Shown: positions 32,803-42,231 of the stretch, in pieces
Numbering within the stretch: position 1 is the stretch's first letter
Layout: each line of letters opens with the position of its first letter
Assembly: GCF_001295925.1 (NCBI RefSeq)
Contig: NZ_LJHQ01000024.1
Location: 62,001-126,000, forward strand
Reading direction: 5' to 3'
DNA length: 64,000 nt
From: Allobosea sp. AAP35
Lineage (GTDB): Bacteria > Pseudomonadota > Alphaproteobacteria > Rhizobiales > Beijerinckiaceae
Made by a program: the position numbers and the translations under genes
Notes under the pieces: generated by a model
What the model saw: the letters and a program-made list of their open reading frames with translations, nothing else
Database searches by the model: none
What the model was told of the DNA's origin: nothing

Positions 32803-34470
32803 TCATGTGACGTAGCCATCGGCCTTGTCGGCGGCGGTTGCCGCGGGGTCGCGCTTGCCGGGGTCGCCATGGCCGCCGCCGCCGGGCGTCTCCATGCGGA
32901 TGATGTCGCCGGCCTGCAGCACGCAGCCGATCGTCTTGGCGGGCAATGCGGTCTCATTGCCGTCGCGGATCAGGCTCAGGCGGCCGCCGCGTCCGGGCTC
33001 GCCGCCGGCCAGCCCGTAAGGCCGCGAGGCGAAGGCGTCGAAGGAAGCGTTGAGCAGGCCGTGCTCGGCGATGAAGCGCCATTCGCGCACCAGCCCCAAG
33101 CCACCGCGCATCTTACCCGCGCCGCTCGAGCCGGGCAGGAAGCCGTAATGGGTGAAGCGCAGCGGGAAGATCGCCTCGATCATTTCGATCGGCGTGTTCT
33201 GGCCGTTGTGGAAGCCGGCCGAGAGGCCAGAGGGGCCATCGGCCTCCGGATGGCCACCCCAGCCGCCGATCTCGGCGTCGAAATAGACCTGCCGGCGCCC
33301 GTCGGCATGGCGGATATTGACCGCGTGGTTGAAGGTCACGCCGTAATAGGAGGCGGGAATGCGCTCGGGGATCGCCTCCGCCAAGGCCTTCAGCACCGCG
33401 GTGGCTATCCGGTGGCCGGTCAGCATCCGCATCGAGACCGGCGCGGGAAACTGGGCGCTGACGAGGAGCCCATCGGGCGCGCGGACGGTGATCGGCCGGT
33501 AGCAGCCGGAATTGGCGGTCGCCTCGATGCCCGACGCCGCGATCACGGCGTAATAGACCGCTGAGCGGGTCGTCGCCATCGTCGCATTGATCGGCCCGCG
33601 TGCCTGGGGCGAGGACCCCGCGAAATCGACCGTGAGGCGATCGCCCGCGATCGTCAGGGTCACCGCGATGCGCTTCTGCCCCGCCTCCATGCCGTCGCCG
33701 TCGACGAAATCCTCCGCCTGGTAGACGCCATCGGGCAGTGCGGAGAGCGCGGCGCGCATCGCCGTCTCGGAATGGTCGAGCAGGGCTTCTCCGACGTCGC
33801 GCAACGTCTCGACGCCATAGCGCGCCGCGAGCTGCCGCATCGCCCTGGCGCCGACCTCGAGTGCCGCGATCTGGCTGAGGAAATCGCCGCGGAAGGTCTC
33901 GGGCTCACGGACATTCTGCAGGATCGTGGCGAAGAGATCGTCCTGCATCTCACCTTCGCGGACGATCTTCACTGGCGGCAGCCGCAGGCCCTCCTGGAAG
34001 ATCTCGACCGCATGGGCGTTGTAGCCGCCCGCCGCGCCGCCGCCGACATCGACATGGTGGATCAGGACACAGGTGATGGCGATGCGCCGGCCCTCGATGA
34101 AGACCGGCTTGAAGGCGAGGAAATCGGGCAGATGCTGGCCGCCGCAATAGGGATCGTTGGTGACGACGACATCGCCCTCCTTCCAGCGCTCCAGCGGCAG
34201 ATGGCGGGCGATGATCTCCTGCAGGCAGAGTTCCATCGAGTTGAGATGGACCGGCATGCGTGCCGCCTGGGCGATATTGCGGCCCTCTCCGTCGAAAACC
34301 GCCGTTGAATAGTCGAGCAGCTCGCGCACCGTGGTCGAGCGGCTGGTGCGCCAGACCGTGATCGACATCTCCTCCGCAGCCGAGACCAGCGCATGCGAGA
34401 CGATTTCGAGGAGGACCGGATCGACCTTGTGATCGACCTTGCCTGCGACTTTGCTATCGATCTGGCTCAT
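32803..34470 (-). CDS. hyuB: Hydantoinase B / oxoprolinase-family subunit
   Basis: The 555-residue protein is the B subunit of an HyuAB-type enzyme. Family markers are WRTSRSTTVRELLDYSTAVFD, GDVVVTNDPYCGGQHLPDF, HHVDVGGG, and GYRPITVRAPDG- and GGWGGHPEADG-type segments, with METPGGGGHGDP at the end. These enzymes couple ATP hydrolysis by HyuA to ring opening or carboxylation, as in N-methylhydantoinase, 5-oxoprolinase, acetophenone carboxylase and caprolactamase. The start overlaps hyuA by 4 bp. The TRAP genes downstream suggest that substrate uptake is coupled. Confidence 0.9.
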   Translation of the reverse strand: MSQIDSKVAGKVDHKVDPVLLEIVSHALVSAAEEMSITVWRTSRSTTVRELLDYSTAVFDGEGRNIAQAARMPVHLNSMELCLQEIIARHLPLERWKEGDVVVTNDPYCGGQHLPDFLAFKPVFIEGRRIAITCVLIHHVDVGGGAAGGYNAHAVEIFQEGLRLPPVKIVREGEMQDDLFATILQNVREPETFRGDFLSQIAALEVGARAMRQLAARYGVETLRDVGEALLDHSETAMRAALSALPDGVYQAEDFVDGDGMEAGQKRIAVTLTIAGDRLTVDFAGSSPQARGPINATMATTRSAVYYAVIAASGIEATANSGCYRPITVRAPDGLLVSAQFPAPVSMRMLTGHRIATAVLKALAEAIPERIPASYYGVTFNHAVNIRHADGRRQVYFDAEIGGWGGHPEADGPSGLSAGFHNGQNTPIEMIEAIFPLRFTHYGFLPGSSGAGKMRGGLGLVREWRFIAEHGLLNASFDAFASRPYGLAGGEPGRGGRLSLIRDGNETALPAKTIGCVLQAGDIIRMETPGGGGHGDPGKRDPAATAADKADGYVT

Positions 34471-36524
34471 GACAGCGTCTCCCGGGTCGCGACGAGATCG
34501 CCCGAGGGGCGGACGACGACCCGCCAGCCGGCGGGAATGATCAGCGTGGTGTAGGCTTGCTCGATGATGGCGGGGCCGTCGACGACAGCGCCGGCGCCGA
34601 GCCTGCCCTGCTCGTGCACCGGGGCTTGCGTCCAGGCGCCGCCGAGATGGACCTGGCGTTCGCGCGCGGTGCCCGCCTCGCCGGCCTGCGGCGCGCTTGC
34701 GGTCGCCATGCCGCCCAGCAAGCCGACCGCCGCCAGCCGCATCGTCACCAGTTCGACCGTCTCCTCGGGATCGTCGAAGGAAAAGCGCTGCCGGTGCGCG
34801 TCATGAAAGCGCGCGCAAAGCGCGGCGAGCGCCGCATCGTCGCGCGGAACGTCCTCCAGCGGCACCAGCAATTCGAAGGCCTGGCCGCGATAGCGCAGAT
34901 CGGCGGCGAGCTCGAGGCGCCTTTGCGCGGCGGGCAGGCCGTCCGCCGCCAGCAGAGCCTCGCCCTCGCGCAGCAGTTCCTCGGCGAGCGCCGCGAAGGC
35001 CGGACCCGCGCCGGCTTTCAGCGGCAGGACGCGGGTGCGGGCGAGATCATGGACGATGTCGGATTGCAGGATGCCATGGGCCGAGAAGGTCGAGGGATCC
35101 TTCGGGAAGATCACCGTCGTCATGCCGAGCTCCTCGGCGACCTCGACGGCATGAAGCCCACCGGCCCCGCCGAAGGACATCAGCGCGAAATCGCGCGGAT
35201 CGAGCCCGCGCTCGAACAGCGAGAGCTTGATCGCACCGGCAAGCTTGGCAACGACCACGGCAAGGATACCGGAAGCCGCCCGATCGCGGTCGAGACCGAG
35301 CGGGCCGGCAATGCGGGTATCCAGCGCCTGGCGGGCCCCGTCGAGATCCAGCGCGAATTCGCCGCCGAGGAAGGTGAGGGGGTCGAGCCGCCCCAGGATC
35401 AGATTGACGTCGGTGACGGTCGGCTCGGTGCCGCCGCGGCCATAGCAGACCGGGCCGGGCCTCGCGCCGGCGCTGCGCGGGCCGACCTGGAGGCGCCCGG
35501 ATGCGTCGAGCGAGGCGATCGAGCCACCGCCGGCGCCGATCGTGCGCATGTCGACCATCGGCACGCGTACCGGCAGGCCGTCAATGTCGCCCTGCGCGAC
35601 GACGGCCCGCCTTCCCTCGCGGATGACCGCGACGTCATAGCTCGTGCCGCCCATATCGACGCCGACGACATGGGGGAATCCGAGCTCACGGGCGACGCCC
35701 TCGGCCGCGAGCACGCCGCCCGACGGCCCCGAGAGCAGGAGTTTGACCGGCGCCTCGCCGGCCGCGTGCGGCGTGGTCGCCCCGCCATTGGACTGCACGA
35801 GATAGAGCGGCGCCGTCAGCCCCTCTGCCGCGATGCGCGCCAGCAGCGCGTCGATATAGCGCCGCACCACCGGGATCAGCAGCGCGTTGAGCACCGTCGT
35901 CGAGGTCCGCTCGAATTCGCGGATCTCGGGCGAGACCTCATGCGAGCAGGAGACCGCCAGATTCGGCAGGCGTGCCTGCAACCGCTTGGCGATTGCGATT
36001 TCATGGGCAGGGTTGGTGAAGCCGTTGAGGAGCGCGACAGCGCAGACGCTCGCGCCCGAAGCGGCGACCTTGTCGATCGCCGCCTCGACGCTGGCCTCGT
36101 CGAGCGTGGTCAGCACCTCGCCGCCCGGCCCGATGCGCTCGACCACGCCGAAACGTCGCCGGCGCGGCACGAGCACGGATTGGGGTTCCGGCTTGAGGCG
36201 GTAGATCTCCTTGCGGGCGTGCCGGCCGATCTCCAGCACGTCCTCGAAGCCGGCCGTGGTGATCAGCGCGCCCTCGGGCAGGTTGCGGGTCAACACCGCA
36301 TTGGTCGCGATCGTCGTGCCATGCATCAGCAAGGAGACATCCGACAAGGCGAAGCCGAAGCGTGCAGCAGCGCCTTTGATGGCGTTCATCAGACCCAGCG
36401 ACGGATCGTCGGGCGTCGTCGCCGATTTGAAGCTTTGCGTCTCGCCGCTGGCTTCGTTGAGGTATTCGAGGTCTGTGAACGTTCCACCGATGTCGACGGC
36501 GATGCGGATTCGCTTGGCCTGCAT
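34467..36524 (-). CDS. hyuA: Hydantoinase A / oxoprolinase-family ATPase subunit
   Basis: The 685-residue subunit has an actin-like ATPase core: an N-terminal phosphate-binding DIGGTFTDL (about residues 11-19), a second GVDMGGTSYDVAV, and AGGGSIASLD. It also has the HyuA C-terminal region ending near VDGPAIIEQAYTTLIIPAGW. It phosphorylates the substrate or otherwise uses ATP for the reaction completed by HyuB. It starts the hyuAB-dctQMP operon; the ATG at 36524 follows a CCTGGAATTC context with only a modest ribosome-binding site. The precise substrate (hydantoin, oxoproline, lactam) is not decidable. Confidence 0.9.
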   Translation of the reverse strand: MQAKRIRIAVDIGGTFTDLEYLNEASGETQSFKSATTPDDPSLGLMNAIKGAAARFGFALSDVSLLMHGTTIATNAVLTRNLPEGALITTAGFEDVLEIGRHARKEIYRLKPEPQSVLVPRRRRFGVVERIGPGGEVLTTLDEASVEAAIDKVAASGASVCAVALLNGFTNPAHEIAIAKRLQARLPNLAVSCSHEVSPEIREFERTSTTVLNALLIPVVRRYIDALLARIAAEGLTAPLYLVQSNGGATTPHAAGEAPVKLLLSGPSGGVLAAEGVARELGFPHVVGVDMGGTSYDVAVIREGRRAVVAQGDIDGLPVRVPMVDMRTIGAGGGSIASLDASGRLQVGPRSAGARPGPVCYGRGGTEPTVTDVNLILGRLDPLTFLGGEFALDLDGARQALDTRIAGPLGLDRDRAASGILAVVVAKLAGAIKLSLFERGLDPRDFALMSFGGAGGLHAVEVAEELGMTTVIFPKDPSTFSAHGILQSDIVHDLARTRVLPLKAGAGPAFAALAEELLREGEALLAADGLPAAQRRLELAADLRYRGQAFELLVPLEDVPRDDAALAALCARFHDAHRQRFSFDDPEETVELVTMRLAAVGLLGGMATASAPQAGEAGTARERQVHLGGAWTQAPVHEQGRLGAGAVVDGPAIIEQAYTTLIIPAGWRVVVRPSGDLVATRETLS

Positions 36525-36882
36525 GAATTCCAGGATCCGGAAGTGAGAGTGGCTTAACTAGAATCGTCGCATATGTCGCTCAGGCGGCGGTCGAGACCTA
36601 TGGCTGGTTAGGCCCCCGCAACCGTATCAAAACCAACCCGTCGCAAAAAAGCGGCGGGTTTTCTCGTTCGAACCGCAAGCCTCGACGCTTGGTCCGTTGC
36701 GCTTGTGTACAGACATGCCAACCCATGCCTATTGGCGGAAGATGTCATGACGAACGCTCCGCGCAACCTACCCGCATCGACACCGATATAACAAACATCG
36801 CCGCGATCGACGAAGCGGCTCGGGCCGCCGGAGGGTTCCGTCGCGGCGGAGGACAAGGCGCAGCAGCAGGCTCCGAAGACTG
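36525..36882. other. Intergenic region between hyuA and the Mrp/SLC13 operon end
   Basis: This 358-bp gap contains the upstream region of hyuA (no clear -35/-10 recognised) and a strong terminator hairpin at 36635-36664. Short frames on both strands have no family features. No tRNA could be folded, although such terminators often follow small RNAs. Confidence 0.5.
36635..36664 (+). terminator. Strong intrinsic terminator without an obvious upstream gene
   Basis: AACCCGTCGC (36635-36644), an A6 loop and GCGGCGGGTT (36651-36660) form a 10-bp stem with one T-G wobble, followed by TTCT. It is oriented for + strand transcription, but no + strand gene lies upstream for 20 kb. It could end a small RNA starting near 36550. 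On the minus strand it is followed by GGTTTTG, so it might also act there after the SLC13 gene, about 220 bp away. Confidence 0.65.
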
Positions 36883-38694
36883 TCAGAACCGCCAGATCAG
36901 CGGCACGTAGAACACCGCCATCACGAAGAACCAGATCATCAGCGGCAGGCCGAGCTTCCAGTAATCGCCGAAGGCGTAGCCGCCGGGGCCCATGACCATC
37001 AGGTTCGTCGAGGTCGCGATCGGCGTCATGAAGGAGGCCGAGCCGGCGATGCACAGGCTCATCAGGATCGGTCGGGGCGAGACGCCCAGGCTGGCGGCGG
37101 CCGCCATCGCGATCGGGATCACCAGCATGGTGGTGGCCGTGTTGCTCATGATCTGGCCGAGGCAGGCGGTGAGCAGGAACAGGCCGGCGAGGAAGACCGT
37201 CGGCCCGCCGCCGCCGGTCAGCGCCACGAGCTGGCGCGCGACGAGATCGGCCGCGCCTGACTGCACCATTGCGATCGAGAGCGGCATCATCGCTCCGATC
37301 AGGATGATCGTGGTCCAGTGGATCGCGCGATAGGCCTCCTCGACCGAGAGGATGCCGGCGCCGATCAGCGCCAGCGCGCAGATGAGCGCGGCGACCGCGG
37401 GCGGCACGAAGCCTGTCGCCAGCAGCAGGACGAGTGCGCCGAGCGCAGCCAGCGCGACGCCGGCGCCTGCGCCCATCGGCACCGCCTGGCGGCGGACGAG
37501 GTCGGGTGAGTTGACGACCAGCACGTCCGGGTCGGCCAGCCTCAGATCGAGCGCGCGCCAGCTTCCTTTCAGCAGGATCGTGTCGCCGGCCCGCAGGGTC
37601 GGCGATTCGATATCAAGATCGACGCCCGCGCGCTGCACCGCCAGCACGATCAGATCGCCGCTTTCGGTGGTCATGCCGGGATGCATGGCCTGCCCGATCA
37701 GCTTCGAGCGCGGCGGGATCACGACCTCGGCGAGGCCGGTGCGCTGGTTCAGCAGCGCCCCGGCAGCGGCGCCGTCATCGGCCTCGTCGCGCGGTGCGAG
37801 ATGCCGTTCCGCGCAAAGACGGGCGATGGCCTCGCCCTCGCCCCTGACCAGCAGATAATCACCCTCTTGAACAGCCTCCACGCCGCGCGGCCGGCCCGAT
37901 GCGCCATCCAGGGCGGAAACGAGCTCGACCCTGCCATGGCGGGACAGGTCCAGCTCCGCGGAACCCAGACCGACCAGATCCGAGCTCGCCCGCACGCGCA
38001 GATGGAAGAAGCCGTCGGTGAGGCCGTAATGCTCGACCAGGGTCTGCGCATGCTGGCTGAAATCAGCCGGCAGCCTCGCATTGCCTTGCGCCGGCAGCAG
38101 GCGCTTGCCCAGGAGCAGGATGATCAGCATCGTGCCCGCGAGCAATGGCAGGCCGACGAGCGCGAATTCCGCGAAGCCGAAACCGGTGAGGCCATTGTCC
38201 TCCAGCGCCTCGGAAACGAGGATGTTCTTGGGCGCGCCGGTCAGGAGAATGTTGGCGCCAGCATGGGCCGAGAAGGCGAGCGGCATCAGGAGCAGCGTCG
38301 GCGATTGCCGCAGCCGGATCGCCGCCAGGACCACGACCGGCATCAGCGCCGCGACCGCGCCGCCGCCGCTGATCAGCGCGGTCAGCGCCCCGGCTGCGGC
38401 CATGATGATCACGAGCAGGCGGTTCTTGCTCTCGCCGGCTTTGGCGATCAGGATCTGCCCGGCCCAGGCGGTGACGCCGGTCTTGTCCAGCGCGGCGCTG
38501 ACGATGAACAGGCTGGCGACGAACATCACTGCGCGGTCGCCGAACCCCGCCAGCGCCTGCTCCAGCGTGACGACGCCTAGCGCCCAGAGCGACAGGGCCG
38601 CGCCGATCGCCACCACCACCACCGGCAGCCGGTTCCAGGCGAAGAAGGCGATCGTCACCGCGACGACGAGGGCTGTGCTTTCGATGGCGTTCAC
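36883..38694 (-). CDS. SLC13/DASS-family transporter with two central RCK-C (TrkA-C) domains
   Basis: The 603-residue protein has two blocks of membrane segments (about residues 1-195 and 415-600) around a cytoplasmic part containing two TrkA-C-like repeats (about 205-285 and 310-390; AEVVIPPRSKLIGQAM). Family hallmarks are ALISGGGAVAALMPVV, SNTATTMLVIPI and PIATSTNLMVMGPGGY, the sodium/substrate-binding SNT and STN motifs. Members carry sulfate, dicarboxylates or similar anions. The GTG at 38694 gives the natural N-terminus. It is 50 bp downstream of the last Mrp subunit and probably in that operon. A close paralogue is at 62108-63946. Confidence 0.85.
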   Translation of the reverse strand: MNAIESTALVVAVTIAFFAWNRLPVVVVAIGAALSLWALGVVTLEQALAGFGDRAVMFVASLFIVSAALDKTGVTAWAGQILIAKAGESKNRLLVIIMAAAGALTALISGGGAVAALMPVVVLAAIRLRQSPTLLLMPLAFSAHAGANILLTGAPKNILVSEALEDNGLTGFGFAEFALVGLPLLAGTMLIILLLGKRLLPAQGNARLPADFSQHAQTLVEHYGLTDGFFHLRVRASSDLVGLGSAELDLSRHGRVELVSALDGASGRPRGVEAVQEGDYLLVRGEGEAIARLCAERHLAPRDEADDGAAAGALLNQRTGLAEVVIPPRSKLIGQAMHPGMTTESGDLIVLAVQRAGVDLDIESPTLRAGDTILLKGSWRALDLRLADPDVLVVNSPDLVRRQAVPMGAGAGVALAALGALVLLLATGFVPPAVAALICALALIGAGILSVEEAYRAIHWTTIILIGAMMPLSIAMVQSGAADLVARQLVALTGGGGPTVFLAGLFLLTACLGQIMSNTATTMLVIPIAMAAAASLGVSPRPILMSLCIAGSASFMTPIATSTNLMVMGPGGYAFGDYWKLGLPLMIWFFVMAVFYVPLIWRF

Positions 38695-38744
38695 GGGCGC
38701 GCGTCCAGGGCTTTGCTTCGGGGGTCCAGGCTGCCGGTCTTCAT

Positions 38745-40376
38745 CTATGCCGCCAGCAGGAAGCCGCCGCCAAGCCAGATGACGAGGCCAAGAAGCACGA
38801 GCCCGGCCGCAGACCAGAGCCGCAGGCGCGAATCGAGCCGCTCGATCGCGGCTGGCATGCGGGCGAGGCGCGGGGCCTGCCGCTCCGCCAGCACCAGGAT
38901 GTCGCCCTCCGGCACGCGTCCCGCCAGACCCGCGAAGCGACCCGCACCCATGAAGATCACGACCCCCAGCATCATCGGCCAGACGAGCTTCCAGAGAGAG
39001 GCAAGGCTCCAGGCGCTGGCGAGCGCATCGCCCGACAGGGTCGGGTATAGCCACCAGGGAATAACGAGTGAGGCGGCAGCGACGATCAGGAACGGCAGGG
39101 TTTCGGCCGGCGGGGCGCTCGCGCCCGGGTTGTCCGCCGTCTCGCGCGCGATCACGGCGATGAAATGCAGCATCAGCATCGTGCTGCCGGCGGCCGCGAG
39201 CGAAACGGCGATGCTGAGCAGGCCGTAACCCAGCATCGGCTTGACCGCGAGCTTGGCGAGCGCGCCGCTGGTCAGGGGCAGGCCGGCAAGACTCAGCGCC
39301 AGTAGCCCGGTGATCAGCAGTACCGGGCGCCGATGCGCCCCGCCGCAGGCGAGGGCGATGCCGACCGCCAGAAACAGCCCGCCTTTGACCAGCGTGTGAT
39401 GCAGGCCGTAATAGGCCGCCAGTCCCGGTGCCGAGGGGTCGCCCGCTGCCAGCCCTGCACCGAGGATCGCGGCGACCAGACCCATCTGGCTGACGGTCGA
39501 ATAGGCCAGGATCGTCTTGGGCCGCTGCTGCATCACGCCGAGCGCCGCGCCGCCAAAGGCGGTCAGAATGCCGACCGTGCCAAGTAGCCCGCCCCAGGCC
39601 GGCAATGCGGCCTCGAAGGGCAGGAAGCGGATCAGCCCGATCACGCCGGCCTTCACCAGCACGCCGCTGAGCACCGCCGAGGCCGGCATCGGCGCGGCCG
39701 GGTGGGCGAGCGGCAGCCAGACATGCAGCGGGATCAGCCCCATCTTGAGCGCGAAGCCCAGGATCAGCAACGCCACGATGCCGTCCTTCATCGGCGAGCC
39801 CGGCAGCGCCGCCACCGCATCGCGGATCAGCGGGTTGGGATCGGGCTGTCCTGCTGCCAGCATGACGAAGGCAAACAGCAGGAAGGCCTCGCCCAGCAGC
39901 GCGAGCACCATGTAGACGAGGCCGGCGCGCTTGGCGGCTGGGGTCTGCTCATGCGCGACGAGACCATAGGCCGAGAGGCTCGCCAGCGTGAACAGCAGGT
40001 AGAAGCCGGCGATATCGGCGACGATGAGGACGCCGAGGCTGCCCGCCAGCGTCAGCGGCCACCAGACGCAGAACCCCGTCAGCCCCGGCTTGCCGCGCAG
40101 ATAGGAGGCGGCATAGGCCCCTGCCGCGCCCCAGAGCAGCGCCGCCCCGCCGAGCAGGATCGCGCCGGTCTGGTCGAGCGCCAGCGTCATCCGGAACGGC
40201 ACGGGGAAGGAGACGCTTGTGCCAGCCGGCAGCCACCAGGCCGCCAAAAGGGCGGGCATAGGTGCAAGCCAGAGCAGCCCCGGCACCCGCGCCTGGAACG
40301 CGCGGGAGAGACAGCCAGCCGCCAGCGCCAGCGGCACCAGCAGCGCAGCGGCCAGCAGCAGCCCGGCGGCGCTCAT
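38745..40376 (-). CDS. Proton-conducting antiporter subunit (NuoL/MrpA-N/MrpD-like), last Mrp subunit
   Basis: The 543-residue membrane protein has ~14 hydrophobic segments and the antiporter-like domain of complex I. LKMGLIPLHVWLPLAHP and SAVLSGVLVKAGV carry the conserved lysines of the proton channel. In the TM5 motif, usually F-x-x-W-E-L-x-S-L-S-S-Y, this protein has FYLLFTLASLSAY, so the key Glu seems replaced by Thr. The ATG at 40376 overlaps mrpD by 4 bp. No full-length MrpA is encoded; this subunit with the MbhD/E-containing MrpB (42228-43184) together cover MrpA. It is either the split MrpA N-terminus or a second MrpD. Confidence 0.82.
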   Translation of the reverse strand: MSAAGLLLAAALLVPLALAAGCLSRAFQARVPGLLWLAPMPALLAAWWLPAGTSVSFPVPFRMTLALDQTGAILLGGAALLWGAAGAYAASYLRGKPGLTGFCVWWPLTLAGSLGVLIVADIAGFYLLFTLASLSAYGLVAHEQTPAAKRAGLVYMVLALLGEAFLLFAFVMLAAGQPDPNPLIRDAVAALPGSPMKDGIVALLILGFALKMGLIPLHVWLPLAHPAAPMPASAVLSGVLVKAGVIGLIRFLPFEAALPAWGGLLGTVGILTAFGGAALGVMQQRPKTILAYSTVSQMGLVAAILGAGLAAGDPSAPGLAAYYGLHHTLVKGGLFLAVGIALACGGAHRRPVLLITGLLALSLAGLPLTSGALAKLAVKPMLGYGLLSIAVSLAAAGSTMLMLHFIAVIARETADNPGASAPPAETLPFLIVAAASLVIPWWLYPTLSGDALASAWSLASLWKLVWPMMLGVVIFMGAGRFAGLAGRVPEGDILVLAERQAPRLARMPAAIERLDSRLRLWSAAGLVLLGLVIWLGGGFLLAA

Positions 40377-41890
40377 GGCGACACCAGGGCGATGTCGGGC
40401 CGCCCGATCTGCAACAGGCCGAAAGGCGCGAGCGGCAGGAAGCCGAGCCCCACCGCCAGCACTGCCAGAACCAGCGGGATGAGCTCGAGCCTCAGCGGGA
40501 TCGGCTTGCGCAGCAGCAGCGGCTGCGCCGGTGTAGCGAGAGCCCGGTCCATGACGCGAAAGACATAGCCGCCCGCAAGAAGCCCGCCGGCCAGGATCGT
40601 AAGGGCGAGCCAGAGATGCCCGCCGATGGCGGCGGCCGTCAGGAGCAGGCATTTCGCGATGAAGCCGCCACTCGGTGGAATGCCCATCAGCGACAGCCCC
40701 GCCAGCCCGAAGGTTGTGGCAGTCAGCGGCAACACGCGGCCGAAGCCGCCGAGATCGCGGATGCGGTCATGCCCGATCGCTTCCGCAACGATGCCCGCCG
40801 CCATGAACATCGCCGCCTTGGCGAGCGCATGCGAGGTGAGCTGCAGCGCTCCGCCGGTCCAGGCGATCGTGCCCCAGGGGGCGGTTCCGTCGCCGACGCC
40901 CGCCAGCGGAAAGACGATGAAGAGATAGCCGATCTGCGCCACGGTCGAATAGGCGATCATCAGCTTCAGCCGTTCCTGCCGCAGCGCCATGACGCTGCAG
41001 AACAGGATCGACGCCGCGCCGAGCACCGCCAGCACCTGCCCGGCGACGGCGGCCGCGCCCGGCGGGGCGATGTCGACGACGAGCCGCAGGATCAGGAACA
41101 CCGGCGCCTTGATCACCAGCGCCGAGAGGACCGCGCTGGCGGCGGCCGGCGCGCCGGCATGAGCCGGCGGCAGCCACAGATGCAGCGGAAACAGCGCCGC
41201 CTTGGCAAGCAGACCGGGGATCATCAACGCCAGCGCGATGGCCATCGCCGGGCCGTGCTGGCCGGCACTCGCAATCAGACGGATGTCGAGCGTCCCATAG
41301 GCGCCGTAGAGGAGCCCCGCGCCGAGCAGATAGAACATCGAGCCGAGCAGCGCGAACATCAGATAGCGCAGCGCTGCGGCCATCGTCTCGCCGCGCCCGT
41401 CCAGGCAGACCAGCGGCACGGCGGCGAAGGTCAGGAGTTCGAGCGCGACATAGAGGTTGAACAAATCCTGCGAGACGAAGACGAGGTTGAGCCCGCTCCA
41501 CAGCCCCATCAGCAAAATCCAGAAGCTCGTCGCCAGGCGGCCGTCGCTCGTCGCGAGGTCGAGCCCGAAGAGTTCGCGCGCGAACAGCCCCGTCGCCGCC
41601 ATGACGACGGCGGTGACCGCCAGCATCATCACCGACAGCCCATCGGCGCGCAGCGCGATGCCGAGCGGCGGCTGCCAGTTGCCGATAACGTAGATCAGGG
41701 CCGTGCCGCTGCGGACCAGCTGGAGGCCGGTCGCGAGTGCGACGACGAGGCCGAGCGCCAGGGCAATCAGCGCCACCCGGCGGGTGTGGCGCGGGCCCAG
41801 AACCAGCATCGCCAGCGCCGCCGCCGCCGGCAGCATGACGGCCAACACCAGCAGCAGGCCACCCGATGTCGCGGCATAGGTCGGCGTCAC
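40373..41890 (-). CDS. mrpD: Mrp-type antiporter subunit D
   Basis: The 505-residue subunit has ~14 hydrophobic segments and the antiporter-like fold. LFNLYVALELLTFAAVPLV holds the TM5 glutamate, and LAKAALFPLHLWLPPAHAG and SALVIKAPVFLILR hold the channel lysines. The GTG at 41890 overlaps the mrpC stop (GTGA), setting the start; the longer open frame is antisense sequence. It is one of two antiporter-like subunits in the complex. Confidence 0.88.
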   Translation of the reverse strand: MTPTYAATSGGLLLVLAVMLPAAAALAMLVLGPRHTRRVALIALALGLVVALATGLQLVRSGTALIYVIGNWQPPLGIALRADGLSVMMLAVTAVVMAATGLFARELFGLDLATSDGRLATSFWILLMGLWSGLNLVFVSQDLFNLYVALELLTFAAVPLVCLDGRGETMAAALRYLMFALLGSMFYLLGAGLLYGAYGTLDIRLIASAGQHGPAMAIALALMIPGLLAKAALFPLHLWLPPAHAGAPAAASAVLSALVIKAPVFLILRLVVDIAPPGAAAVAGQVLAVLGAASILFCSVMALRQERLKLMIAYSTVAQIGYLFIVFPLAGVGDGTAPWGTIAWTGGALQLTSHALAKAAMFMAAGIVAEAIGHDRIRDLGGFGRVLPLTATTFGLAGLSLMGIPPSGGFIAKCLLLTAAAIGGHLWLALTILAGGLLAGGYVFRVMDRALATPAQPLLLRKPIPLRLELIPLVLAVLAVGLGFLPLAPFGLLQIGRPDIALVSP

Positions 41891-42231
41891 GGTTCGCTCC
41901 GTGGCGGCGCGGCGGGCGCCTCGAACGTGGCGCTTCCCGTCAGCGAGGCCAGCCGCCGCAGCAGCGCGATCGCCAGCGCGGTCGCCGCGAAGGCAACGAC
42001 GATGCCGGTGATCACCATGGCCTGCGGCACCGGATCGCCGCCGAGCTCCATCGCTGCGCCGCGGCGCGCCACTGCCCCGAAAACGAGGAAGATGCCGGCG
42101 CCCAGGATGTTGAAACCGATGATCCGGCGCAGCAGATCGGGATGGCTGACGATGCAGAACAAGCCGATGCCGACCAGCGCGGCGCCGCACAGGCCAAAAA
42201 GAGATGCGGATGTCAGGGCCATCGCGCTCAT
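41887..42231 (-). CDS. mrpC: Mrp-type antiporter subunit C (NuoK-like)
   Basis: The 114-residue protein has three membrane helices and the NuoK/MnhC pattern: GIGLFCIVSHPDLLRRIIGFNILGAG and PVPQAMVITGIVVAFAATALAIALLRR. It matches the small subunit that packs between antiporter-like subunits. Both ends overlap neighbours by 4 bp. Confidence 0.9.
   Translation of the reverse strand: MSAMALTSASLFGLCGAALVGIGLFCIVSHPDLLRRIIGFNILGAGIFLVFGAVARRGAAMELGGDPVPQAMVITGIVVAFAATALAIALLRRLASLTGSATFEAPAAPPRSEP

Noticed and set aside
36545..36635. Possible tRNA before the strong + strand terminator
   Set aside because: No T-arm consensus, CCA end or acceptor stem could be folded.
36883..38694. Sulfate permease or potassium channel because of the TrkA-C domains
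   Set aside because: The membrane blocks carry SLC13/DASS motifs (SNT, STN), and the RCK-C repeats are a known insertion in this family, so the cargo is left open.
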